NCBI GenBank assembly: GCA_964403465.1
Contig: CAYOFY010000093.1
Location: 1-5,267 of the forward strand
Source of the DNA: JAFGKM01 sp964403465
GTDB taxonomy: Bacteria; Ratteibacteria; UBA8468; B48-G9; JAFGKM01
DNA length: 5,267 nucleotides
Direction of reading: 5' to 3'
The notes below the pieces were generated by a model that was not told the origin of the DNA, searched no databases, and saw only the letters and a list, made by a program, of their open reading frames with translations. The position numbers and the translations under genes are program-made. The number at the start of each line of letters is the position of its first letter. Within the stretch, counting starts at the first letter, position 1. Below are positions 1 through 5,193 of this stretch, one piece after another.

Positions 1-1
1 A

Positions 2-343
2 TCACAGAAGGCGATAGACGCGGCCAACGAAGCCATAAAATCGGCAAACGCCTCAAGCGAAAAGTCCATAGCCATAGCCAACCAGACGATGGCGGAAGTC
101 AACCGCTTAAGGGCAACCGTCAAGATGCAGCAGGAGGTCGAACCGATACTCACGGAAGAACCGGTGACGGACAAGGTGAGCACTGAAAAAACATACACGA
201 TAGTCAGGGGAGATACCCTCAGCAGTATCGCTTACAAGTATTACAACGATTCATCAAAATGGTCCTTGATATACAACGCGAACAAGGCCGTCATAAAGAA
301 TGCGAATGTGCTCACTCCCGGTACGAAAATAGTCATTCCATAA
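2..343 (+). CDS. LysM-domain envelope protein, C-terminal part (start outside window)
   Basis: The reading frame is open from the left edge, so the N-terminus is missing; 113 residues are visible. The first ~40 visible residues are rich in Ala, Ile, Ser and Asn (AIDAANEAIKSANAS), with small and hydrophobic residues at helical spacing, like the alanine-zipper helices of Lpp-type outer-membrane lipoproteins. A Glu/Thr/Pro-rich linker follows. The last ~50 residues form one LysM domain: YTIVRGDTLSSIA, then a KWSLIYNANK helix and LTPGTKIVIP. LysM binds N-acetylglucosamine in peptidoglycan, so the likely place of action is the periplasm or cell surface. An in-frame ATG at 89 would remove the helical part and any signal peptide and is not a credible start. 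The stop lies one base before the phoH start, so the two genes are probably co-transcribed. A lipoprotein signal upstream is expected but cannot be seen. LysM identity is sure; the full protein's role is unknown. Confidence 0.85.
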   Translation, partial: SQKAIDAANEAIKSANASSEKSIAIANQTMAEVNRLRATVKMQQEVEPILTEEPVTDKVSTEKTYTIVRGDTLSSIAYKYYNDSSKWSLIYNANKAVIKNANVLTPGTKIVIP

Positions 344-344
344 A

Positions 345-1343
345 ATGTCTCAGATCAAGGAATTCGTTCTTACCAACGAAGAGGCACAAATAATCTCCGG
401 TGTCAGGGACAACAATATTGAGTACATTGAAGAACTTATGGGCGTTCAGATTTTTGCAAAGGGTAACGTCCTGAAGATAAGAGGCGCCGGCCACTCCCTG
501 GAAAAAACAGCCAGTCTGCTTGAAAAAATAAGGGCACATGTAGGAAACAGCAATGGTCTGAGCAGGAATGAAATCCTCAGGTTCGCAGGTGAAATTCTCC
601 ATTCGGATAAAGAAAACCCCGCAGGCCCGGAATCAGTACTGGTGGATTCAAAAAGAAGAATGATTTACCCGAAAAGCCCGAACCAGAAAAAATACATCCG
701 CGCAATAAGAGATTACGACCTGGTGGTCGGGATAGGACCTGCAGGGACTGGAAAAACATATCTGGCCGTGGCATGCGGAATTGAACTCATAAAACAGGGA
801 AAGTTTCAGAAAATAGTACTTACGAGACCCGCTCTGGAAGCAGGAGAGAGACTGGGATTTTTGCCGGGCGACCTTGAAGAAAAGATAAAACCGTATCTGC
901 AACCAATATACGATTCAATATATGACATAATGCGCTACGAAGAAATAAGGAAGTGGACGGAACGCAAGATACTGGAAATCATTCCGCTTGCCTATATGAG
1001 GGGAAGAACACTCAGCGATTCATTCATAATCCTTGACGAGGCGCAGAACACAACATTTGAACAGATGAAGATGTTTCTCACCAGACTCGGCTTGAATTCC
1101 AGGGCAGTTATAACCGGCGACATAACACAGATAGACATACCGCTCTCATCCCAGACATCGGGGCTTGTGGAGATACAGAAGATTCTCCACAGGGTAAACG
1201 GGATAAAATTCGTCTATTTTTCAAACAGGGATGTCGTGAGACATTCCCTGGTCAAGAAAATAATAAACGCCTATGAGAGACACCACAGAAAAAAAGAGCC
1301 CGGCTTTCCAGTTAAGAAACTGCCAGAGGAAAATAAGGGTTGA
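345..1343 (+). CDS. phoH: PhoH family P-loop ATPase (PhoH/YbeZ-like)
   Basis: A 332-residue cytoplasmic P-loop NTPase of the PhoH/YbeZ family, close to the usual ~320-350 length. Residues ~1-65 form the KH-like N-terminal region typical of the family (VRDNNIEYIEELMGVQIFAKG). The ATPase domain follows: Walker A GPAGTGKT at 131-138, the family signature TRPALEAGERLGFLPGD at about 160-176, Walker B IILDEAQN at 228-235, and the TGDITQID segment at 257-264. The tail (310-332) is basic and proline-rich. Family members bind RNA or are predicted helicases, and in other bacteria partner with YbeY in rRNA processing and RNA turnover. The next gene is ybeY, which supports that role. The start lies one base after the LysM stop, with no clear Shine-Dalgarno sequence, suggesting reinitiation by ribosomes leaving the upstream gene. 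The 3' end overlaps ybeY by 71 bases. The family call is firm; the biochemical function is inferred from relatives. Confidence 0.96.
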   Translation: MSQIKEFVLTNEEAQIISGVRDNNIEYIEELMGVQIFAKGNVLKIRGAGHSLEKTASLLEKIRAHVGNSNGLSRNEILRFAGEILHSDKENPAGPESVLVDSKRRMIYPKSPNQKKYIRAIRDYDLVVGIGPAGTGKTYLAVACGIELIKQGKFQKIVLTRPALEAGERLGFLPGDLEEKIKPYLQPIYDSIYDIMRYEEIRKWTERKILEIIPLAYMRGRTLSDSFIILDEAQNTTFEQMKMFLTRLGLNSRAVITGDITQIDIPLSSQTSGLVEIQKILHRVNGIKFVYFSNRDVVRHSLVKKIINAYERHHRKKEPGFPVKKLPEENKG

Positions 1344-1743
1344 CTGCGATGCGATAGCAAAAGCACTCAGGAAATGCTCAGGATTATTTGACGCCCCTCC
1401 TTGCAGGATAGAAATAGCCCTTATAAGCGATATCAAGATCAGAAAACTCAATGACCTTTTTTTGAGAAAGAATACCGTCACTGATGTAATGAGTTTCAGG
1501 ATTTCACGTGATTCCGGGGAGATCATTATTTCTGCGGAGACAGCCGCCAAGAATGGAAGCGCTTATGGATTGATGACGGAATATGAGATAATATACCTGA
1601 TAATACACGGTTATCTCCACCTGAAGAATTACGGGGATTACACCGAAAAAGAGAGGAAAATAATGTTTCCGAGACAGAACCGGATGTTCAACAGGATATT
1701 GAAGAAGACCGGAGGCACCCCTTATGAACATGGGGAAAAATAA
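1273..1743 (+). CDS. ybeY: endoribonuclease / rRNA maturation factor YbeY
   Basis: A 156-residue YbeY (UPF0054) protein, a single-domain metal-dependent endoribonuclease involved in 16S rRNA 3'-end maturation and ribosome quality control. Family landmarks: RNCQRKIRVD near residues 15-24, the KLN helix (59-61), RKNTVTDVMSF (65-75), GEIIIS (82-87) and the metal-site helix IHGYLHLKNYGD (111-122). The usual metal motif is HGxLHLxGYDH. Here H112 and H116 are kept but the third ligand position carries D122, and the glycine of the GYDH turn is Asn. The later conserved Met is kept (M131), while the usual glutamate after it is Gln. ATG 1273 is the only plausible start: TAA TAA stands just upstream in frame, no ATG, GTG or TTG codon follows before the conserved RNCQR segment, and that segment falls inside the phoH overlap. 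The 71-base overlap is therefore probably real. No strong Shine-Dalgarno sequence is visible, so translation is likely coupled to phoH. Confidence 0.93.
   Translation: MRDTTEKKSPAFQLRNCQRKIRVDCDAIAKALRKCSGLFDAPPCRIEIALISDIKIRKLNDLFLRKNTVTDVMSFRISRDSGEIIISAETAAKNGSAYGLMTEYEIIYLIIHGYLHLKNYGDYTEKERKIMFPRQNRMFNRILKKTGGTPYEHGEK
1711..1715 (+). promoter_or_regulatory. Shine-Dalgarno for the kinase-PAP2 gene
   Basis: GGAGG lies eight bases before ATG 1724 and inside the ybeY coding region. This spacing favours ATG 1724 over the second in-frame ATG at 1730, which would be 14 bases away. Confidence 0.75.
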
Positions 1744-2452
1744 CAGGAAGCAGGATATCGTCGCAAGTCTCAACTCGGCACTGGCAGGATTTCTTTACGT
1801 GGTGAAAAAGGAGAGAAACTTCAAGGTTCACATGGTCTTCACTGTACTCGTAATAATACTCGGCCTCTTCCTGAAACTGCCTTTGCCGGAATTCCTGCTG
1901 CTGCTTATCGTTATCTCAATAGTCCTGATAGCGGAGATGGTGAATACCGTCATGGAAATAATCACGGATGTCTTTGTCAAGGAGGAACATTTTGAAGCCA
2001 AGAAGGCCAAGGACATCTCCGCGGCGGCGGTCTTGCTGTCCGCAATACTATCCGTCGTTGTTGGATACCTCGTGATAGTTAAACATTTCCCTGCGGGATG
2101 GCGGAACATGTTTCAGAACATGGCGGCTTCGCCCTGGCATATAAGCTTCGCAGCACTGGTTCTCGTGATATCACTTTCGCTGTTCATCAAACTGGCAGTT
2201 GAAAAAAAATACTCTATTTCGGGCGGCATGCCGAGCATACACAGTGTTATTGCATTCAGCATCTGGACGGCAATCTCAATATTTACTTTCAGCGAATTTC
2301 CCGTCATCTCGCTTCTTGTCTTCATTCTTGCATTCTGGGTAGCCCAGAGCAGGGTGTTGAGAGAAATTCACAAGCCTGCCGAGGTTATTATCGGCGGGAT
2401 CATAGGCATTTTCCTGACCACCCTGCTCTTTCAGTTACTATGGAGGTGGTGA
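1724..2452 (+). CDS. diacylglycerol/undecaprenol kinase fused to a PAP2-type phosphatase domain
   Basis: A 242-residue membrane protein with two domains. Residues ~8-120 are a DgkA-type lipid kinase: SLNSALAGFLYVVKKERN at 15-32, two membrane helices, the catalytic signature AEMVNTVMEIITD at 70-82 (E71, N74, E78, D82), then AKKAKDISAAAVLL at 92-105. This pattern resembles the undecaprenol kinases of Gram-positive bacteria more than E. coli DgkA. After a short linker, residues ~138-242 are a small PAP2-like domain with about three membrane helices: GGMPSIHS at 167-174 (H173) and SRVLREIHKPAE at 209-220 (R210, H216, E220). Relative to classical PAP2 motifs, PSGH reads PSIH, the final Asp is Glu, and the KxxxxxxRP arginine is Met. 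Such Dgk-PAP2 fusions occur in other bacteria as I recall them. The likely substrates are the undecaprenyl carrier lipids, with the kinase making and the phosphatase removing a phosphate; this is inferred. It overlaps ybeY by 20 bases and has its own Shine-Dalgarno sequence. Confidence 0.9.
   Translation: MNMGKNNRKQDIVASLNSALAGFLYVVKKERNFKVHMVFTVLVIILGLFLKLPLPEFLLLLIVISIVLIAEMVNTVMEIITDVFVKEEHFEAKKAKDISAAAVLLSAILSVVVGYLVIVKHFPAGWRNMFQNMAASPWHISFAALVLVISLSLFIKLAVEKKYSISGGMPSIHSVIAFSIWTAISIFTFSEFPVISLLVFILAFWVAQSRVLREIHKPAEVIIGGIIGIFLTTLLFQLLWRW
2442..2447 (+). promoter_or_regulatory. Shine-Dalgarno for the DUF502 gene
   Basis: GGAGGT lies five bases before ATG 2453, within the last codons of the kinase-PAP2 gene (Trp-Arg-Trp). 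It is a strong match and fixes the DUF502 start directly after the upstream stop codon. Confidence 0.75.
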
Positions 2453-3076
2453 ATGAATTCCCTGAAAAAACATTTTCTTTCAGGATTGATTTTTATCATA
2501 CCCGTATCGCTTTCCGTATGGATACTGTGCAGGATAACGGTTTTCTTTGAGAACATACTCGGTACTCCATTGAAAAGGAGTTTTCCCAATATCTATGTGC
2601 CCGGGGTAGGTTTTCTTTCCCTGGTTTTGCTCATCCTTCTGACAGGATTCCTCACCGACAACTTCATGGGAAAGAAATTGCTTGCCATCTTTGAGAAACT
2701 CTTTGAGAAAGTCCCGGTCATAAACAAGGTGTACGTGTTCATAAAGACGATCAGTAATAGTATGATGTATGGAAAGAAGACCCCTTTCAAGGAACCTGTG
2801 AAGATAGAATTTTTCAGTGGCACATACACAATAGGTTTCATTACCGGGGAATTCCGCACTGGCAGAAAGGAAGGATTCATAAGCGTTTTTGTGCCAACCG
2901 TGCCGAACATAAGCACGGGTTTCTATCTGATGGTCCCCGAAGACAAGGTTGAAAAACTTGACCTTTCCGTTGCGGATGCGCTCAAAACGGTTATATCAAT
3001 GGGAATGTTTGAACCTGAAAAAAATGGCTCCGGTAAAGACAGAAGCAATAGTTCTGAAAAAAAACAATTTCCGTGA
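2453..3076 (+). CDS. DUF502 family inner-membrane protein
   Basis: A 207-residue DUF502 protein. The N-terminus KKHFLSGLIFIIPVSLSVWI (5-24) begins the first membrane helix and has the family's 'FlTGL...P' pattern. A second membrane segment covers about 52-68 after VPGVGF. Next come EKVPVINKVYVFIKT (85-99), the family's 'iPlv..iY...K' element, and a soluble beta-rich part with YTIGFITGEF (125-134), VFVPTVPNISTGFYLMVPED (145-164) and VEKLDLSVADALKTVISMGM (166-185), matching the family's 'VFVPTTPNPTSG' and 'alk.visgG' endings. The last ~20 residues are hydrophilic, Lys/Ser-rich and unlikely to be structured; part of them is encoded in the 53-base overlap with recO. DUF502 has no established biochemical function that I know of. 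Plant relatives (LCV/COV) affect membrane trafficking and vascular patterning. Its position next to the lipid kinase fits an envelope role, but that is only context. Family call confident; function unknown. Confidence 0.92.
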   Translation: MNSLKKHFLSGLIFIIPVSLSVWILCRITVFFENILGTPLKRSFPNIYVPGVGFLSLVLLILLTGFLTDNFMGKKLLAIFEKLFEKVPVINKVYVFIKTISNSMMYGKKTPFKEPVKIEFFSGTYTIGFITGEFRTGRKEGFISVFVPTVPNISTGFYLMVPEDKVEKLDLSVADALKTVISMGMFEPEKNGSGKDRSNSSEKKQFP

Positions 3077-3767
3077 AACCAGCGTAATCCTTTCGCTCTA
3101 TACCGATCATCTTGGCAAGATAAAGGGATTACTCAAGGGGGTACGGACGGACAGGAGCAAGGTACCGCCGCTGACTTTTGCGCAGGGAGCATACATATTT
3201 GCCCTGTCCTACATGAAACGGTCTTCCGAGTTAAACCTTATCAGCAACCCGTCGCTGATAGAATATTATGATATGCCCGGCAAGGAAAACCTGAAGGCAT
3301 GGCATATGGTATTGAACCTTGTGAGCCTGTTTACACAGGAACGGGAGAAGGATACCAGAATCTTCTGCCTTCTGAAGGACACGGGTAAATTGCTCGCTTC
3401 ATCATCTGCTCCGGAGATTGTATTTGTAATTTTCAAACTGAAGATCATAAGAATACTCGGATACGGAATTGAGATGTCAAGATGCATCATATGCGGGAGA
3501 GAGGATCCCCTGCCTGTTTTCAGCGGAAAGCTGGGCGGTATCGTATGCAGAAAATGCCGCAATAAGGACGTTCATGCGGTCAATATTTCCCCAGGGGTAC
3601 TGAATATTATGCGTCGCATGGAAAGAATGGATATGGAAAAATCTGGTATAATAAAGAGCATTCCCTGTGAGATACTCAGAAAAATTAATTTCTATGGCAA
3701 TATCACATTGAACTATCATACGGACATGGACAAGATATGGTGGAGAGATGAAAAAAGTATCCTGTAG
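3024..3767 (+). CDS. recO: DNA repair protein RecO
   Basis: A 247-residue RecO, the RecFOR-pathway mediator that removes SSB from single-stranded DNA, anneals strands and, with RecR, helps load RecA. Residues ~1-80 form the OB fold and open in the usual way: KTEAIVLKKNNFRETSVILS (5-24), then LYTDHLGKIKGLLKGVR (25-41). The helical C-terminal part carries a four-cysteine zinc site, C154xxC157 and C175xxC178, and ends in LNYHTDMDKIWWRDEKSIL (229-247). Length matches the family (~240-260). An in-frame ATG exists at 2949, but RecO proteins normally begin one to five residues before the 'KTEAIVL' strand, so ATG 3024 is chosen; the 25 extra residues lie in the DUF502 coding region and look like out-of-frame translation. 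Even so the gene overlaps DUF502 by 53 bases. No clear Shine-Dalgarno sequence precedes the start, only an A-rich stretch, so coupling to DUF502 translation is likely. Confidence 0.93.
   Translation: MAPVKTEAIVLKKNNFRETSVILSLYTDHLGKIKGLLKGVRTDRSKVPPLTFAQGAYIFALSYMKRSSELNLISNPSLIEYYDMPGKENLKAWHMVLNLVSLFTQEREKDTRIFCLLKDTGKLLASSSAPEIVFVIFKLKIIRILGYGIEMSRCIICGREDPLPVFSGKLGGIVCRKCRNKDVHAVNISPGVLNIMRRMERMDMEKSGIIKSIPCEILRKINFYGNITLNYHTDMDKIWWRDEKSIL
3739..3745 (+). promoter_or_regulatory. possible Shine-Dalgarno for fumarase alpha
   Basis: GGTGGAG ends two bases before ATG 3748, inside the recO 3' end. The purine run is good but the spacing is shorter than usual, so efficiency is uncertain. No other in-frame start nearby fits the family's N-terminus better. 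Confidence 0.45.
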
Positions 3768-4584
3768 AAAAATCATCAATGAGATCTCAAAACTGGTGGA
3801 ACGGACGGCATATCACGTGCCGGAGGAAGTGAGGCGAGCACTCCTCAGGAGTTACCGCATTGAAAGTCCTGGCCCGGGCAAGCGATACCTCGGCATAATA
3901 CTTGAAAACCTTGAGATTGCCGAGAAAGAACGCCTGCCATTGTGCCAGGATACGGGACTTTCCGTATTTTTCATCGAGCAGGGTTGTGATGTTGTAATTG
4001 AAACCGGCAGATACCGCACAATTGAAGATATCGTCAACGAAGGATTGAGGCAGGGCAGCAGAAACGGATATCTGAGACGGTCAGTAGTTTCTCCCGTTGA
4101 AAGAAGAAACACCGGGACAAATACACCTGGCGTGGTACATCTCATCCCCGGGAAAAAGGGTGTTCTTAAGATAACTATGCTGGCAAAAGGGTTTGGTTCG
4201 GAAAACACCTCAAAACTGGCGATGCTCAGCCCCACTTCGGGTAAAGAAGGTATTGAACAGTTTGTTATTGAGACGGTCAGGCAGGCCGGCTCCCTGCCCT
4301 GCCCTCCTGTTCTTGTGGGCGTGGGTATGGGCGGCTCATTTGAAAAGGCAGCCATCCTCTCCAAGATGGCGCTGTGCAGGATAGGGCAGAAATCCACATA
4401 CAGAAAGTGGGAAAAATCACTGGTAAAAAAACTGAATTCTTTGAATATAGGTCCCGCAGGCCTGGGCGGAAAGACGACCGCTCTCGACGCGAGGATAGAA
4501 ACGTTCCCAACGCATATTGCAGGACTGCCTGTTGCGGTAAATATCTCATGCTGGGCACACAGGTTCGGAATAATCACGCTATGA
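3748..4584 (+). CDS. fumA: class I fumarate hydratase, alpha subunit
   Basis: A 278-residue alpha (N-terminal half) subunit of a two-part class I fumarase, an oxygen-sensitive [4Fe-4S] hydro-lyase that interconverts fumarate and S-malate in the cytoplasm. The three cluster cysteines are all seen: C66 in PLCQDTG, C185 in SLPCPP and C268 in AVNISCWAHR. Other landmarks are NTGTNTPGVVH (121-131), KGFGSEN (147-153), VGVGMGGSFEKA (190-201) and GGKTTALDARIETFPTHIAGLP (240-261). Length is normal for split alpha subunits. The paralogous L-tartrate dehydratase (TtdA) has the same architecture and cannot be fully excluded from motifs alone, but fumarase is the common activity. The start overlaps recO by 20 bases, and the stop overlaps the beta-subunit start in an ATGA junction, which favours balanced subunit synthesis. 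Its place behind recO is not its usual metabolic context and looks like a lineage-specific addition to the operon. Confidence 0.94.
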   Translation: MKKVSCRKIINEISKLVERTAYHVPEEVRRALLRSYRIESPGPGKRYLGIILENLEIAEKERLPLCQDTGLSVFFIEQGCDVVIETGRYRTIEDIVNEGLRQGSRNGYLRRSVVSPVERRNTGTNTPGVVHLIPGKKGVLKITMLAKGFGSENTSKLAMLSPTSGKEGIEQFVIETVRQAGSLPCPPVLVGVGMGGSFEKAAILSKMALCRIGQKSTYRKWEKSLVKKLNSLNIGPAGLGGKTTALDARIETFPTHIAGLPVAVNISCWAHRFGIITL

Positions 4585-5111
4585 AAAAACAGATAACATT
4601 TCCGCTGGATGACAACAGACAGACGGGGAAATTGAAAGCCGGCGATCAAGTAGAAATTTCCGGCACCGTATATGTGGCGAGAGATGCGGCGCACAAAAGA
4701 CTCATTGAAAGCATGGACAGAAAAAAGCCGCTGCCATTCTCATTGAAAGGCAACATGATATACTACATGGGTCCTTCCCCTGCGCCGCCCGGGAAAATAA
4801 TCGGTTCCTGCGGTCCCACAACGAGTTCACGCATGGATAAATACACTATCCCCATTTTGCGTTGCGGACTGAAAGCGATGATGGGCAAGGGAGGGAGGGG
4901 AGAAGAGATAGCGAAAGCATGCAAGAAATACAAGGCCGTATATTTTGTCACGTACGGAGGATGCGGGGCTTACCTCAGCAGGTTTGTCAGGAAATCCGAA
5001 GTTTTTGCCTACAGCGAGCTGGGTCCCGAAGCCATATATAAACTTGAAGTGGAAGGATTTCCCGCCATAGTCGCTATTGATACAAAAGGCAATAGCCTTT
5101 ATAATAAATAA
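4581..5111 (+). CDS. fumB: class I fumarate hydratase, beta subunit
   Basis: A 176-residue beta (C-terminal half) subunit of the split class I fumarase, which completes the substrate pocket of the alpha subunit. Landmarks: the N-terminal beta segment KLKAGDQVEISGTVYVARDA (17-36) with AAHKR (36-40), YYMGPSPAPPGKIIGSCGPT (61-80) running into TSSRMD (81-86), MGKGG (101-105) with the family's lysine K103, TYGGCGAYL (124-132) and the ending ELGPEAIYKLEVEGFPAIVA (146-165). Length is typical for this subunit (~175-190). The frame is open further upstream to an ATG at 4374, but that stretch is alpha-subunit coding sequence read out of frame. ATG 4581 gives the family-like N-terminus and forms a 4-base ATGA overlap with the alpha stop. 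No Shine-Dalgarno sequence stands before it, so termination-reinitiation is the likely translation mode. It is the last protein gene before the tRNA. Confidence 0.94.
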   Translation: MKKQITFPLDDNRQTGKLKAGDQVEISGTVYVARDAAHKRLIESMDRKKPLPFSLKGNMIYYMGPSPAPPGKIIGSCGPTTSSRMDKYTIPILRCGLKAMMGKGGRGEEIAKACKKYKAVYFVTYGGCGAYLSRFVRKSEVFAYSELGPEAIYKLEVEGFPAIVAIDTKGNSLYNK

Positions 5112-5118
5112 TGCCATT

Positions 5119-5164
5119 TGGTGATGAGTGGTTAGCAGCAGACTATTCACTCTCCACTGTTTTT
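5119..5164 (+). terminator. possible intrinsic terminator after the operon
   Basis: Eight bases after the fumarase beta stop, an imperfect hairpin can form. GAGTG (5126-5130) pairs with CACTC (5148-5152) around a 17-base loop. A 2x2 internal mismatch separates it from an outer pairing of 5119-5123 with 5155-5159 that includes two wobble pairs. TTTTT (5160-5164) follows at once. The position between the operon and a tRNA gene is right, but the stem is short and the loop large. An alternative pairing AGTGG/CCACT (5127-5131 with 5154-5158) uses the same T run. Confidence 0.4.
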
Positions 5165-5174
5165 AGGTTTTCAC

Positions 5175-5180
5175 TAAAAT
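5175..5180 (+). promoter_or_regulatory. possible -10 element of the tRNA gene
   Basis: TAAAAT differs from the consensus TATAAT at one position and lies 14 bases before the mature tRNA start, which would leave a leader of several bases. No convincing -35 hexamer is found at the expected distance, so the promoter is tentative. TATTCA at 5184-5189 is a weaker alternative that lies too close to the tRNA. Confidence 0.25.
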
Positions 5181-5193
5181 CTGTATTCAAACA

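Noticed and set aside
333..902. Several short minus-strand open frames opposite phoH
   Set aside because: They overlap one another and phoH, lack ribosome binding sites and recognisable domains, and are shadows of the coding strand.
1636..1680. Frameshift in ybeY as the cause of the unusual metal motif
   Set aside because: The frame stays open and family-like after the motif (ERKIMFPRQNRMFNRILKK), and the Asp falls exactly on the third ligand position, so substitution is more likely than a frame error.
2949..3023. Upstream start for recO
   Set aside because: The added 25 residues do not look like RecO, whose first strand normally begins within a few residues of the start. They coincide with DUF502 coding sequence.
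4374..4580. Upstream extension of the beta-subunit frame to ATG 4374
   Set aside because: These residues are alpha-subunit coding sequence in another frame, are highly charged and unlike any fumarase beta N-terminus. ATG 4581 gives the normal family start and an ATGA overlap.
3852..4694. A 280-residue open frame on the minus strand across both fumarase genes
   Set aside because: The + strand holds two clear fumarase subunits with all cluster cysteines. The minus frame shows no recognisable domain, and its length is a by-product of the codon composition of the real genes.
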